A stretch of DNA of 64,000 nucleotides from Phascolarctobacterium sp. (GCA_017467905.1 JAFUKD010000007.1:110904-174903); one strand, 5' to 3'; shown: positions 24,533 through 34,882, numbered from the stretch's first letter. Numbers and translations are program-made. The notes: generated from the letters alone by a model not told the origin.

Positions 24533-25996
24533 ATGTCAGATGTTAGAGTTCGTTTCGCTCCCAGTCCTACTGGGTATTTACATATCGGTGGTGCTCGTAC
24601 CGCCTTGTTTAACTGGCTTTTCGCTAAAAAAATGGGCGGTAAGCTTATTTTACGTATTGAAGATACGGATACGGAACGTTTAAAGGAAGATTCTGTAAGC
24701 CAAATTTTGACTAGCCTAAAATGGTTGGGCTTAAATTGGGACGAAGGCCCCGAAGCTGGCGGTGACTTTGGACCTTACTACCAGTCTGAACGTCAGGATA
24801 TTTACACTAAGTATGCGCAGCAGTTGGTTGCAGAAGGTAAGGCTTACTACTGCTTCTGCACTGGTGAAGAATTGGAAGCGGAGCGAGAGAAGCAACGTGC
24901 GGCAAAACAGCCCTTCCGCTACGCTCGTACTTGTCGTGATTTAGAACCTGCTGTTGCCAACGCTCGTAGGGAAGTAGGGGAGCCTTGCTCCATCCGCATC
25001 AAGATTCCTGCGGAAGGAAGCATTGTTGTTCATGATTTAATTCATGGTGACGTAACCTTTGACTTAAAACAGCTTGATGATTTTGTCATTGTGAAGAGCA
25101 ATGGTATGCCCACATATAATTTTGCTGTTGTTGTTGATGACCATTTGATGAAGATGAGCCACGTCTTACGTGCGGAGGAGCATCTTTCCAATACGCCTAA
25201 ACAGCTTTTGATTTATGAAGCTTTGGGTTGGGAACCTCCCAAGTTTGGTCATATGCCTATGATTTTGGCACCTGACCGCTCCAAACTGAGTAAACGTCAT
25301 GGTGCGACTTCTGTTGAAGAGTTCCGTGACCAGGGTTATTTGCCGGAGGCAATCGTTAATTATTTGACTCTGCTTGGCTGGGGACCTGGTGATGAAAGAG
25401 AAATCTTTAGCCTGGCAGAGACTGTTGAGCTTTTTGAGCTGGAGCAGATGTCCAAGAAGGCTGCGGTTTACGATACCAAGAAGCTGACCTGGATGAACGG
25501 TCAATATTTGTCCGAGCTTCCATTGGAAAAGCTTTTGCCGGAAGCAGCAAGTTTCTTCATTAAAGATGGCTTGTGTGACGAGGCTTGGTTAGCAGCTAAC
25601 AAAGAATACTTTGCCAAATTGGTAGATACAGTGCGTGTACGTGTGAAAACCTTGCAGGAAGTTGCAGATGCTTCCACCTATTTCTTCAAGGAAGTGGAAT
25701 GCTACGACGAAAAGGGCGTGGCGAAGCATTTTAAACGGGAAGCTATTGAGCTTCTGCAAAAATGTATTACTGCTGTGGAAGAAGACGAGGTGTACGATTT
25801 GGCAAGCACTGAAGCTGCCTACAATAAAATTGCAGAGGATAATGGCTTGGCTTTGGGCAAGGTGATTCATCCTACTCGCTTGGCGTTGACAGGCAGGACT
25901 GTAAGCCCCGGTATGTTTGATGTAATGGTGCTGTTAGGAAAAGAAAAAACCTTGGCAAGATTGAACAAGGCTATTGAATATATAAAGACTTTATAA
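24533..25996 (+). CDS. gltX: Glutamyl-tRNA synthetase
   Basis: 487 aa class I synthetase: VRFAPSPTGYLHIGGARTALFNWL with the HIGH-type motif, the KMSKS-type motif KLSKRHG near residue 245, and a C-terminal anticodon-binding helical bundle. It charges tRNA-Glu (and tRNA-Gln where the amidation route is used). The ATG at 24533 has GGAG 9 nt upstream; a TTG at 24518 sits just upstream of that site and is not preferred. Confidence 0.95.
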   Translation: MSDVRVRFAPSPTGYLHIGGARTALFNWLFAKKMGGKLILRIEDTDTERLKEDSVSQILTSLKWLGLNWDEGPEAGGDFGPYYQSERQDIYTKYAQQLVAEGKAYYCFCTGEELEAEREKQRAAKQPFRYARTCRDLEPAVANARREVGEPCSIRIKIPAEGSIVVHDLIHGDVTFDLKQLDDFVIVKSNGMPTYNFAVVVDDHLMKMSHVLRAEEHLSNTPKQLLIYEALGWEPPKFGHMPMILAPDRSKLSKRHGATSVEEFRDQGYLPEAIVNYLTLLGWGPGDEREIFSLAETVELFELEQMSKKAAVYDTKKLTWMNGQYLSELPLEKLLPEAASFFIKDGLCDEAWLAANKEYFAKLVDTVRVRVKTLQEVADASTYFFKEVECYDEKGVAKHFKREAIELLQKCITAVEEDEVYDLASTEAAYNKIAEDNGLALGKVIHPTRLALTGRTVSPGMFDVMVLLGKEKTLARLNKAIEYIKTL

Positions 25997-26011
25997 GAAT
26001 GGAGTAGGTTC

Positions 26012-26866
26012 ATGAAAATATTTTTGACTGCTTTATTATGCATGCTGTTATGCGTACCTGCTTTTGCAGACCAACAGACAACAGTGCTTTCTGCGCCTGC
26101 AACCATAAAAAAGGCAACAGGCATGCTACCCTTTATTGATGGTAGCAATGACCCGCTGTTAGAAAAAGAAGCAAATAACATTCTTCAAAAATATGCGGAA
26201 GAGTTGGTGGACGAGGTTGGCAACAAGGGAACAATTACCTACGCTGTGCAGCTTAACCGTCCTAGTTTGGTAAGCGTGCTTTTGCAAGCCAACAATGAAA
26301 AGAAGGTTGCTTATAAAGGTGTGAATATTGATTTGACCACTGGTCGCGAATTTATTGTCTATGATTTTTTCACCAAGGATGATAATGTGAAAGAAGCCTT
26401 GGGCGATTATGCTGACGTACTTTTTTCTGAAAAGGGTATCTATACTCGCGAAAGTGAAAAGACAGGCTACACTGCCTTCGTGCCCTACAGCAAGCTGATG
26501 GCTTCCATGCGCATTGGCGAAGCAGGGCGCTTGGTGCAGATTGCCAAGCTTACCCGCAATGCAGAGGGGAAGGTGCTTACCATCCCCAATGGCAGCTTGA
26601 TGGCAATGAAGCTTGATTCCAACCCCACTACCGGTTACCGCTGGGTGGTAACTTATCCTGAAGGTGCAGAAAACGCTATTAAAAATGTAGGCAGCTCCTT
26701 TATTATGCCTCGTGGTGATGACCAACGTACAGGCATGCCCGGTGTAGAAATTTTAGTGTTCACTGCGCAGGAGGCTGGTACTTATAATTTGAAACTGGAT
26801 TACAAGCGCCCGTGGGAGCGTGTAGGTATTGATAGCTTTAACTTTACCGTGGTTGTGAAGGAGTAA
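26012..26866 (+). CDS. Secreted protein: DUF3298-like domain plus chagasin (I42) protease-inhibitor domain
   Basis: 284 aa with a Sec signal peptide (LTALLCMLLCVPAFA, cleavage about residue 19). Residues about 30-165 resemble the DUF3298/RsiV-type domain (YAVQLNRPSLVSVLL, a later PYSKL). The C-terminal 110 residues carry both conserved loops of chagasin-like cysteine-protease inhibitors: NPTTGYRW and YKRPWE. A periplasmic inhibitor guarding against host or self papain-like proteases is likely. It sits 15 bp after gltX and 2 bp before the U32 gene. Confidence 0.8.
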   Translation: MKIFLTALLCMLLCVPAFADQQTTVLSAPATIKKATGMLPFIDGSNDPLLEKEANNILQKYAEELVDEVGNKGTITYAVQLNRPSLVSVLLQANNEKKVAYKGVNIDLTTGREFIVYDFFTKDDNVKEALGDYADVLFSEKGIYTRESEKTGYTAFVPYSKLMASMRIGEAGRLVQIAKLTRNAEGKVLTIPNGSLMAMKLDSNPTTGYRWVVTYPEGAENAIKNVGSSFIMPRGDDQRTGMPGVEILVFTAQEAGTYNLKLDYKRPWERVGIDSFNFTVVVKE

Positions 26867-26868
26867 AA

Positions 26869-29343
26869 ATGGTTAACTCTAAAGAAAGAATTATAGAATT
26901 GCTCGCTCCTGCGGGAAGCTGGGAGGCTCTTGAAGCAGCTGTAAACGCAGGCGCAGATGCAGTATATATGGGTGGCAAGGCATTTGGTGCACGCCAATAC
27001 GCTAGCAACTTTGATAGGGAAGAGATGGCGAAGGCAGTTTACTTTGCTCATATGCACCGGGTAAGAATTTATATTACTGTAAACACCCTCGTTGACGACA
27101 GCGAAATGCAGGAGCTGGCAAGCTACCTGCTGTTCCTCAGCAACGTAGGCGTTGACGGTATCATCGTGCAGGATTTAGGCGTTATCCGTCTTGCGAAACA
27201 GATTGTGCCTGACTTACCACTTCACGCCAGCACTCAAATGACCGTTACCAATAGCAGTGGTGTGGACTTTGCCGTTGAAGCAGGTATGGAGCGTACCGTT
27301 GTGGCACGCGAGCTTAGTCTTGAAGAAATCAAGGCAGCTTGCTCCAGGGGTACGGAGATTGAAACCTTTATTCATGGTGCCTTGTGTGTGTGCTATTCCG
27401 GTCAATGCTTGATGAGCAGCTTGATTGGCGGTCGCAGTGGTAATCGTGGTCGCTGCGCCCAACCCTGTCGTTTGCCCTACAAGCTGATGAACGCAAAAGG
27501 CGAGGATATGCTTCAAGGCAAGGATGCAGGTCAATACCTGCTGAGCCCTAAGGATATGAACACCTTGGAAATTCTACCCCAGCTGATTGACGCAGGTGTG
27601 GTTTCCTATAAAATAGAAGGACGTATGAAGCGTCCTGAATATGTTGCTATCGTTGTGGATGCTTATCGTCGCGCCATTGATAGCTACAAGGTAGGCAATT
27701 ACAATGTTCCTGCACAGGATTTAGATAATATTGAACAAATCTTTAATCGCGACTTTACCACTGCCTATATGACCCATCGTCCCGGACGTGAGATGATGAG
27801 CGACAGGCGTCCTAATAATCGTGGCGTTCTGGTTGGACGTGTGGCGAAGCTGGATAAGGCTCGCAATAAAGCTACCATTAAATTAGATAAAGAGCTGCAT
27901 TTAGGCGACGGCTTGGAGTTCTGGGTAAGTGTGGGCGGTCGCGTTGGTACTACTGTTACGGAAATGCTGCGCGGCGGCGAAAGCGTTTCCGTTGCTGGCG
28001 TAGGCGAGCAGGTAACCATTGATGTACCTAATGGCGTGCGTTTGAATGACAGGGTGTTCCGTACTCTTGACAGTCGCCTGATGACTTACGCTCAACAATT
28101 CTTTGGACCTGATGCTAAGAAGCGTATTCCCGTTGACGCAGTTGTTACTGCTAAATTGGGAGAGCCTATGAAAATTATGCTGACCGATGATGAGGGCAAT
28201 GTTGGCTACGGCGAAACAGACTTTATCGTTGAGGCAGCACGTAAGCGTGCTTTGGATGATGAGGTAGTGCGTAAACAGATTGACCGTCTTGGTACTACTG
28301 AATATTTCCTGAACAGCTTAACCTTCGAGCATGACGAGAACGTAATGGTTCCCATGAGCGAAATGAACGAAGCTCGTCGTATGGCGGTAGAATCCTTGAA
28401 CGCTGCTCGTTTGGAAGCCTTCGCTCCTGCCCGCAAGCAACGTCACGCTATGAATGTGGAGCTTGTTCCTCAAGAACGTGGTACCCGTGGCAGCCGCAGC
28501 ATTGTAACTGTGCATTGCGATACTGTTGCTAAGGTAGAAGCTGCCTTAAACGGTGGTGCAGATAGAATTTTATTCGCAGGCGATTGCTTCAGCACTAAGG
28601 TTGTTACTAATGAAGATTACCGCACTGTAGTAACCCTTGCCCGCAAGGCAGGCAAGGAAGTTGCTTTCGCTACTCCACGTATCATCAAGGAAGCACAGCT
28701 TAAATATTTTGACAAGCTTTTCGCTCTGTGGAACGAGCTTGCTCCTGATTATGTTTACATCAGCAACAATGGCTTGTGGCCCTTGGCGAAGAAGTATCCT
28801 AATTTGAAATTGTGGGCAGATATGACCTTGAACATTTATAATGTGCAGTCCTTGGAATTCTGGCACGAAGCCGGGGCACAAGGCGCTCTCCTCTCTCCGG
28901 AGCTTACCATGGTACAGGTAGAACATTTGGCAGCGGTAGCTCCTATGCCTGTGGAATGTATGGTACAGGGCAGATTGGAAATGATGGTTTCCGAATACTG
29001 CGTAGGCGGAAGCTTCTTGGGAGATTTGCACAAGGGTGCCTGCAAATTTAATTGCAAGGAGCCTTTGTTCTTAGGTGACCGCAAGGAAGCAAGCTTCCCC
29101 GTAGTGGGTGACCAGTATTGCAAGATGCACATCCTCAATGCCCACGAGCTTTCTATGTTGACTAATGTTAAGCATATGGAAGGCATTGGCGTTAGCAGCC
29201 TGCGTATTGACGGTCGAAACTACGAAGCGAAAGAAGTGGGCGAGCTTACCCGTATGTATAAACAGGTATTGCGTGGGGAAATGTATATTGAAGAAAACTT
29301 ACCCAACACAACTCGCGGTCACTACTTCCGCGGAGTGTTGTAA
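26869..29343 (+). CDS. U32 family peptidase-like protein (RlhA/TrhP-related RNA hydroxylation family)
   Basis: 824 aa. N-terminal ELLAPAGSWEALEAAVNAGADAVYMG is the U32 signature; the Cys cluster CVCYSGQCLMS...GRCAQPC matches the iron-sulfur-type site of RlhA and TrhP, which hydroxylate 23S rRNA C2501 and tRNA wobble uridine. A second TIM-barrel-like half (residues about 540-800) with further Cys (EYCVGG, GACKFNCKEPLFL) makes it the long RlhA-like form common in Firmicutes. The peptidase name is historical; RNA modification is the better guess. Confidence 0.88.
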   Translation: MVNSKERIIELLAPAGSWEALEAAVNAGADAVYMGGKAFGARQYASNFDREEMAKAVYFAHMHRVRIYITVNTLVDDSEMQELASYLLFLSNVGVDGIIVQDLGVIRLAKQIVPDLPLHASTQMTVTNSSGVDFAVEAGMERTVVARELSLEEIKAACSRGTEIETFIHGALCVCYSGQCLMSSLIGGRSGNRGRCAQPCRLPYKLMNAKGEDMLQGKDAGQYLLSPKDMNTLEILPQLIDAGVVSYKIEGRMKRPEYVAIVVDAYRRAIDSYKVGNYNVPAQDLDNIEQIFNRDFTTAYMTHRPGREMMSDRRPNNRGVLVGRVAKLDKARNKATIKLDKELHLGDGLEFWVSVGGRVGTTVTEMLRGGESVSVAGVGEQVTIDVPNGVRLNDRVFRTLDSRLMTYAQQFFGPDAKKRIPVDAVVTAKLGEPMKIMLTDDEGNVGYGETDFIVEAARKRALDDEVVRKQIDRLGTTEYFLNSLTFEHDENVMVPMSEMNEARRMAVESLNAARLEAFAPARKQRHAMNVELVPQERGTRGSRSIVTVHCDTVAKVEAALNGGADRILFAGDCFSTKVVTNEDYRTVVTLARKAGKEVAFATPRIIKEAQLKYFDKLFALWNELAPDYVYISNNGLWPLAKKYPNLKLWADMTLNIYNVQSLEFWHEAGAQGALLSPELTMVQVEHLAAVAPMPVECMVQGRLEMMVSEYCVGGSFLGDLHKGACKFNCKEPLFLGDRKEASFPVVGDQYCKMHILNAHELSMLTNVKHMEGIGVSSLRIDGRNYEAKEVGELTRMYKQVLRGEMYIEENLPNTTRGHYFRGVL

Positions 29344-29380
29344 TATAATGAAGAAATTTGAGAAGGACTGAGGTAGTTTC

Positions 29381-31747
29381 ATGGCTAGATTTGCTATAAA
29401 AACCTTAGAATTTGATAAAGTAAAAAATATTTTGGCAGATAAGACTGCAACCTCCTTAGGGCGCCAGGCGGTGGAAGGTATGCGCATTGAAAGCGAATTT
29501 GCTACCGTCAAGCGTTTGCAGGAAGAAACTGCGGAAGCATTGCGCATTATGGACGAGGGCAAACGCTTTCCCTTTGGCGGCGCGTATAACATTGTTTCCG
29601 AAGTAAAGCGTGCGGAGCTGGGCAGTACCCTTGACCCGGAAGAACTGCTCCACGTGCAAACTACTGCTGCTGCCATCCGTCAAATGAAGTTCTTTTTACA
29701 GGATGAAGCAGAGATTGCGCCTGTGTTAAGCGAATACGCCAATGGCTTGAACATTTTTACCAAGCTGGAAAAGCAAATTGCCAATGCCATTGATGATCAT
29801 GGCGAGATTAAAGACAGCGCTTCTACCAAATTAGGTGGCTTGCGTACTGCCATCCAAATTGCCAAGAATCGTGTGAAGGAAAAGCTGGACAGCCTACTTC
29901 ACGATCCCGGCAACCAAAAATATTTCCAAGAAAATTTGGTAACCATGCGCGGGGATCGTTATGTTATCCCCGTCAAGATGGAATATAAGATGAATTTTCC
30001 TGGTATTGTCCATGACCAGTCCGGTACAGGGGCAACCCTTTTCATCGAGCCTATCGCTGTCGTGAACTTGAACAACGACATCAAACGCTACATAGCAGAA
30101 GAAAAGGAAGAGGTTGAGCGCATTTTGCGCCAGCTTACTGCCAATGTTGGTAGTGAAGCAGCGGCGCTGTTAGGCTCTCTGGATATTTTGACTGATCTTG
30201 ACGTTATCTGCGCTCGTGCTTACTTGGCACAGGAACAGCACGCGGTTCGTCCTCAAATGCTTTTAAGTGGCAAGGTGGAAATCAAGCAGGGACGTCATCC
30301 CCTTTTGAACAAGGACACTGTAGTTCCCTTGGATGTGGAGCTGGGGGATAGGTTCAGTATGCTTTTGATTACCGGTCCTAACACCGGTGGTAAGACCGTT
30401 GCCTTGAAGGCTGTTGGTCTTTTCGCACTGATGGCGCAGTCCGGTATGTTTATTCCGGCAAGCAGTGTCAAGCTGCCTGTGTTCCGTGCCGTTTATGCTG
30501 ATATTGGCGACGAGCAGAGCATTGAGCAAAGCTTGAGTACCTTCTCCGCTCACATGACTAATCTGATTAGTATTTTAGGTGAAGTAAAAAGCGGGGACTT
30601 AGTTTTGATAGACGAAATCTGCGCAGGTACAGACCCCAACGAGGGTGCTGCCCTTGCCATGTCCATGCTGGAGCATTTACATAAGAACAATATCCTGACC
30701 ATGGTAACCACTCACTACAGCGAGCTGAAAACCTTTGCCTACGGTCACGAGGGCATGGAAAATGCCAGTGTGGAATTTGACCCTGTTTCCCTGCGACCAA
30801 CCTATCGTTTGCTGATGGGTGTGCCCGGTAGCAGTAATGCTTTCAATATTAGCCGTCGCCTTGGTTTGGCAGAAGAGATTGTAAAACAGGCAGGACTTTT
30901 GCTGAACCAGGAGCACGTTCATATGGAGACGGTCTTGCAGGAGCTGGAGGGCGAACGTCGCAAGTTTGAAAGCGGTAGCCAAGAGATTGAACGCCTGCGT
31001 ATTGAGAGCGAGCATTTGCGTAACGAGCTAGCTCACGCTAAGCAGGACTTCGAGCGTCGCAAGAACGAAATGCTCCGCAAGGCGAGAGAGCAGGCTGATG
31101 ACATCTACCGTCGCAGCCGTCGTGAGTCCGAAGCAGTACTGAAAGAGCTGCGCTCCATGAAGGCAGATTTCGATACTAAACGCTTGGAGCAAGCTGCGGA
31201 GGAAGCACGCAAGAAGCTGAACAAAACTTTAAGCGAAGAGGCTCCGCTGCCGGAAGGCGCACCGCTGACTAAGGAAACTGCTAAAAAAGGCTTGAATGTT
31301 TTTGTAACCTCTTTAGGTAAGAATGGTACCATTATCGACGTAAATGGTAATGATGTTACCGTACAAGTGGGTATCCTCAAAATGAATGTGCCTGCAAAAA
31401 AATGCCTGGTTACTAAAGCGCAGCCTATCAGCACTGAGCCTGAAAGCAATAAAAAACGTAAGAAGGCAGGCTACAGCCACCAGATGTTCGTGGCGAAAAG
31501 CTCTAGCGCTAAGCAAGAGGTTGACCTGCGTGGTATGACCTTGAACGAGGCTATTCCCATTGTTGACAAGGCGATTGACGATGCGCTCCTTGCGGGCATC
31601 AGCCAATTACGCCTGATTCATGGCAAGGGTACAGGTGCCTTGCGTGCAGGCTTAACTGCTTATTTGGAAAGCAACCGCTTCGTGAAGAAGCTGGAGCTTG
31701 CTTCCTTAGAAACTGGCGGTAGTGGGGCGACTGTGATAGATTTGTGA
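29381..31747 (+). CDS. mutS2: MutS2 (RqcU) with C-terminal Smr domain
   Basis: 788 aa. MutS-type core, Walker A GPNTGGKT near residue 332, Walker B VLIDEICAGTDPNEG, a long Arg/Glu-rich coiled coil (about 520-630), a KOW-like part and a C-terminal Smr domain (VDLRGMTLNEA, then LIHGKGTGALR). In Bacillus, MutS2/RqcU binds collided ribosomes and splits them or resolves recombination intermediates; it is not a mismatch-repair MutS. Directly downstream of the U32 gene, in one transcription unit. Confidence 0.95.
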   Translation: MARFAIKTLEFDKVKNILADKTATSLGRQAVEGMRIESEFATVKRLQEETAEALRIMDEGKRFPFGGAYNIVSEVKRAELGSTLDPEELLHVQTTAAAIRQMKFFLQDEAEIAPVLSEYANGLNIFTKLEKQIANAIDDHGEIKDSASTKLGGLRTAIQIAKNRVKEKLDSLLHDPGNQKYFQENLVTMRGDRYVIPVKMEYKMNFPGIVHDQSGTGATLFIEPIAVVNLNNDIKRYIAEEKEEVERILRQLTANVGSEAAALLGSLDILTDLDVICARAYLAQEQHAVRPQMLLSGKVEIKQGRHPLLNKDTVVPLDVELGDRFSMLLITGPNTGGKTVALKAVGLFALMAQSGMFIPASSVKLPVFRAVYADIGDEQSIEQSLSTFSAHMTNLISILGEVKSGDLVLIDEICAGTDPNEGAALAMSMLEHLHKNNILTMVTTHYSELKTFAYGHEGMENASVEFDPVSLRPTYRLLMGVPGSSNAFNISRRLGLAEEIVKQAGLLLNQEHVHMETVLQELEGERRKFESGSQEIERLRIESEHLRNELAHAKQDFERRKNEMLRKAREQADDIYRRSRRESEAVLKELRSMKADFDTKRLEQAAEEARKKLNKTLSEEAPLPEGAPLTKETAKKGLNVFVTSLGKNGTIIDVNGNDVTVQVGILKMNVPAKKCLVTKAQPISTEPESNKKRKKAGYSHQMFVAKSSSAKQEVDLRGMTLNEAIPIVDKAIDDALLAGISQLRLIHGKGTGALRAGLTAYLESNRFVKKLELASLETGGSGATVIDL

Positions 31748-31752
31748 AGTCA

Positions 31753-31781
31753 TTGACCGCAACAAGGTAAAATGCAATAAT
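31753..31781 (+). promoter_or_regulatory. Promoter of the class I/II aminotransferase gene
   Basis: TTGACC (31753-31758), 17-bp spacer, AATAAT (31776-31781), five of six matches at each hexamer. Confidence 0.65.
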
Positions 31782-31817
31782 AAATTTAAAACTTTTAATT
31801 TATAGGAGGAATCTGTT

Positions 31818-33062
31818 ATGACTATGAGTGTTGCTGCTCAACATGCAAAAGGTAAATTTGCACAGGACAAAATTTTCGGCGCTAACGCTGCTGCCGTAGC
31901 TGCTGCTGCTAAATACGGTAAGGAAAACGTAGTTAACGCTACCATTGGCGCTATCCTTGATGAAGATGAAAATTTAGTATGCCTTCCCACTGTAGAAAAG
32001 GTTTATCGTAGCCTGGCTACTAACGAATTGATTGCCTACGCTCCTATTTCCGGCTTACCGGAATTCTTGGATGGCGTTGTTACTGCTGCTTTCGGTGAAT
32101 CCCGTCCGGACGCACACATTGCTGCTGTTGCTACTGCAGGCGGTACTGGTGCTATCCACCACGCAATCTGGAACTACCAAAGCGAAGGCGACACTGTGCT
32201 TTGCTCTGACTGGTTCTGGGGTGCATACAAAGTACTGTGCGCAGATATGCATCGTAATTTTACTACCTATAAAATGCTGGACGAAAACAACAAGTTCAAC
32301 CTGCCTGCACTGAAAGAAAAAGTGGAAGAACTCCTGGCTAAACAAGACAACCTGCTCTACATCCTGAATACTCCTGCTCATAACCCCACTGGTTACAGCT
32401 TGAGCGAAGAGGATATGGACGGCGTGCTTGGTGTTCTTAAAGAAGCTGCTCAAGGTGGCAAGAACATTATCCTGTTCTTAGACGTGGCTTATATTGACTA
32501 CGCAGGTGAAAAAGAAGAAGTACGCAAAATCTTCAAGAAGCTGGGCGGCTTGCCGGAAAATATTCTTACCATTGTTGGTTACAGCATGTCCAAAGGCTTT
32601 ACCCTTTACGGTCAACGTACCGGTGCAATGATTGGTGTATCTTCCAGCGAAGAAGTTATTAAAGAATTTGCTGACATCAACCAATACACCAGCCGCGCAA
32701 CCTGGTCCAACATCAACCGTCCTGCAATGCGTACCTTGGCAACCATCTACAACGACGCAGAGCTTTTGGCTGCGGTTTGCAAGGAACGTGACGATTACTA
32801 CCAAATGATTAAGGCTCGCGCAGATTTGTTCACTAAAGAAGCAGAAGAATGTGGCTTGCCCATGCTGCCCTATGTAGCAGGCTTCTTCCTGTCCATTCCT
32901 GCTAAAAATCCTGATGCTATCTGCGAAAAACTGCACGAAGATAATATCTTTGCAGTTCCCTTGGCAGCAGGCGTGCGTATTGCTGTGTGCGCAGTACCTG
33001 TGAGAAAGATTAAGGGTATGGCGGCTAAGGTGTTGGCTGCTATGCAATTCGTTGGTGAATAA
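31818..33062 (+). CDS. PLP-dependent aminotransferase, class I/II
   Basis: 414 aa fold-type I enzyme: GGTGAIHHAIWNY at the cofactor phosphate site, NTPAHNPTGYSLS with the conserved Asn-Pro, FLDVAYIDYAG with the PLP Asp, and SMSKGFTLYGQRTG containing the Schiff-base Lys. It resembles aromatic/aspartate-type aminotransferases. It is monocistronic, with AGGAGG before ATG 31818 and strongly biased codons suggesting high expression, as would suit amino-acid catabolism. Exact substrate unknown. Confidence 0.88.
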   Translation: MTMSVAAQHAKGKFAQDKIFGANAAAVAAAAKYGKENVVNATIGAILDEDENLVCLPTVEKVYRSLATNELIAYAPISGLPEFLDGVVTAAFGESRPDAHIAAVATAGGTGAIHHAIWNYQSEGDTVLCSDWFWGAYKVLCADMHRNFTTYKMLDENNKFNLPALKEKVEELLAKQDNLLYILNTPAHNPTGYSLSEEDMDGVLGVLKEAAQGGKNIILFLDVAYIDYAGEKEEVRKIFKKLGGLPENILTIVGYSMSKGFTLYGQRTGAMIGVSSSEEVIKEFADINQYTSRATWSNINRPAMRTLATIYNDAELLAAVCKERDDYYQMIKARADLFTKEAEECGLPMLPYVAGFFLSIPAKNPDAICEKLHEDNIFAVPLAAGVRIAVCAVPVRKIKGMAAKVLAAMQFVGE

Positions 33063-33077
33063 AACGGTGTAAGAATC

Positions 33078-33180
33078 GTTATGCTTTGTCGCAGCTTGTT
33101 TACCCGCCTGACGCACGCTTAGTACGTCGTCGCTACACAAGCTTCACTGTTCCTTGCCTTCTGGCACCTCTAATGGTTTT
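33078..33180 (+). repeat. Dispersed intergenic repeat, copy B
   Basis: Second copy of the element at 14504-14598, between the aminotransferase and the nucleoside kinase genes. Alignment by eye runs from GTTATGCTTTGTCGCA to CCTTCTGGCACCTCTAATG. Its left GCTTGT and right ACAAGC can pair around the conserved TTAGTACG region; copy A has different bases at some stem positions. Confidence 0.6.
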
Positions 33181-33196
33181 ATAGGATGGTGATTGA

Positions 33197-34861
33197 ATGA
33201 TTACTCTAACCATATACAACGGCGAAACTCGTCAAGTGGAAGAAGGCAGTACCTTACTGCAGCTTGCTCAGGAGTTCGCTAAGGATTTTGCTACTCCCAT
33301 TGTTGAAGGCGTATTTAATGGAGAGACCGTTGACCTGCAGCAGCCATTGCATTGCGATGGCACTGTGGATTTCATCCAGCTTAAAGGTGAGGATGGCTTG
33401 CGTGTGTATGTGCGCACTTTACTTTTCATCTTTCTTGTAACAAGCAAACGCTTGTATCCGGATGTAGAGCTGGAAGTACACAATACCTTGGGAAGTGCTT
33501 TACACTGCGTGTTTAAAGGGGAAAAACGGTTAAGCGCTAAAGCCTTGAAGCTTATCGAAGCCGAAATGCGCAAGCTGGTAGAGCAAAAAGCGCCTGTAAA
33601 ATTACTGCGCATTACCAAAGCAGAAGCATTGAAGAGATATGGACATCTATGCAGTGATGATTTGGCACCCCTAATGTGCAATATTGCTGACGAAGATTTG
33701 GTAAGTGTTTACTCCTTAAATGGGGAAGTTGGTTATCTTTTTGGTGCTATGTGTCCTGATGCAGGTTATATTACCGAATTTAAGCTTATGCCCTTTGATG
33801 ACGGAGTGATTTTAGATTACCCTGCCTTTAGCGATTGGAAGGAGCTCGTTAATTTTAAAGATTTAACCAAGCTGAACGCTGCTTTTCGTGAAACAGAGGA
33901 ATGGGCAGAGATGATTAACTGCGATACCATTGCCAAGCTGAACCGTTATATTGAGATGGGTGTAGCAGATAAAATTATTCAAATGGCGGAAGCGCTTCAC
34001 GAAAAGAAATTTGCTGCTATCGCTGATGAGATTGCCAAGCACCGCGACAAGATTAAAATTATTCTTATTGCAGGGCCTTCTTCTTCCGGCAAGACCAGCT
34101 CCACCCAACGCATTAGCATTCAGCTTGCGGTAAATGGTATTCGTCCCATTCCTATTTCTATGGACGATTATTATGTAAATCGTGTGGATACACCTCGTAA
34201 ACCCAATGGCGATTACGATTTTGAAACCATTGATGCTATTGACTTGGATTTGTTCAACGCTCACCTGACTCGTCTGTTAAGAGGGGAAAAGGTCAAGATT
34301 CCCAAGTACAATTTCCAAACAGGTTTGCGTGAGTATCGCGGTACAGAGCTGCAGCTTACGGAAAACTCTGTGCTGCTGGTGGAAGGTATTCACGGCTTGA
34401 ACGATAGGCTGACAGATTCCATCCCTGCAGAAAATAAAATTAAGATTTACGTCAGCGCCTTGATTCCCTTGGCGTTTGACCAGTACAACCGCATTAATAC
34501 TACTGATGTACGTTTGCTCCGTCGTATGGTGCGCGACAGCCAGTTCCGTTCTCACGATGCAGTGTCTACTTTGTCCCGTTGGGCAGACGTGCGTGAGGGA
34601 GAAGAAAAATATATCTTCCCGTATCAGTGCAGTGCGGATGTGATTATGAATACTAACCTTATCTACGAGATGGCGGTTATCAAAAAATACGCAGAGCCTT
34701 TGTTGGAGGCAGTGCCTCGCGAAAGCGGCAAGCCTTATATGATTGCCAGAAGGTTGTTGCGGCTTTTGAAACATGTTAAATCAATGGACGATGCTGTTAT
34801 TCCCAATAACTCATTGTTGCGTGAGTTTATTGGTGGTAGTGTGTTCAAGGAAGCATTGTAA
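33197..34861 (+). CDS. Nucleoside kinase with TGS/ThrRS-like N-terminus (uridine kinase family)
   Basis: 554 aa. Residues 1-60 form a TGS-like domain (VEEGSTLLQLAQEFA), about 60-260 resembles the second additional domain of threonyl-tRNA synthetase, and the C-terminal P-loop kinase has IAGPSSSGKTSS (Walker A near residue 293) and SMDDYYV typical of uridine kinase/phosphoribulokinase. Widespread in Firmicutes; nucleoside salvage (uridine or cytidine) is presumed. Single gene ending at a clear terminator. Confidence 0.88.
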   Translation: MITLTIYNGETRQVEEGSTLLQLAQEFAKDFATPIVEGVFNGETVDLQQPLHCDGTVDFIQLKGEDGLRVYVRTLLFIFLVTSKRLYPDVELEVHNTLGSALHCVFKGEKRLSAKALKLIEAEMRKLVEQKAPVKLLRITKAEALKRYGHLCSDDLAPLMCNIADEDLVSVYSLNGEVGYLFGAMCPDAGYITEFKLMPFDDGVILDYPAFSDWKELVNFKDLTKLNAAFRETEEWAEMINCDTIAKLNRYIEMGVADKIIQMAEALHEKKFAAIADEIAKHRDKIKIILIAGPSSSGKTSSTQRISIQLAVNGIRPIPISMDDYYVNRVDTPRKPNGDYDFETIDAIDLDLFNAHLTRLLRGEKVKIPKYNFQTGLREYRGTELQLTENSVLLVEGIHGLNDRLTDSIPAENKIKIYVSALIPLAFDQYNRINTTDVRLLRRMVRDSQFRSHDAVSTLSRWADVREGEEKYIFPYQCSADVIMNTNLIYEMAVIKKYAEPLLEAVPRESGKPYMIARRLLRLLKHVKSMDDAVIPNNSLLREFIGGSVFKEAL

Positions 34862-34882
34862 AGAACAAAGTACATATATAAG

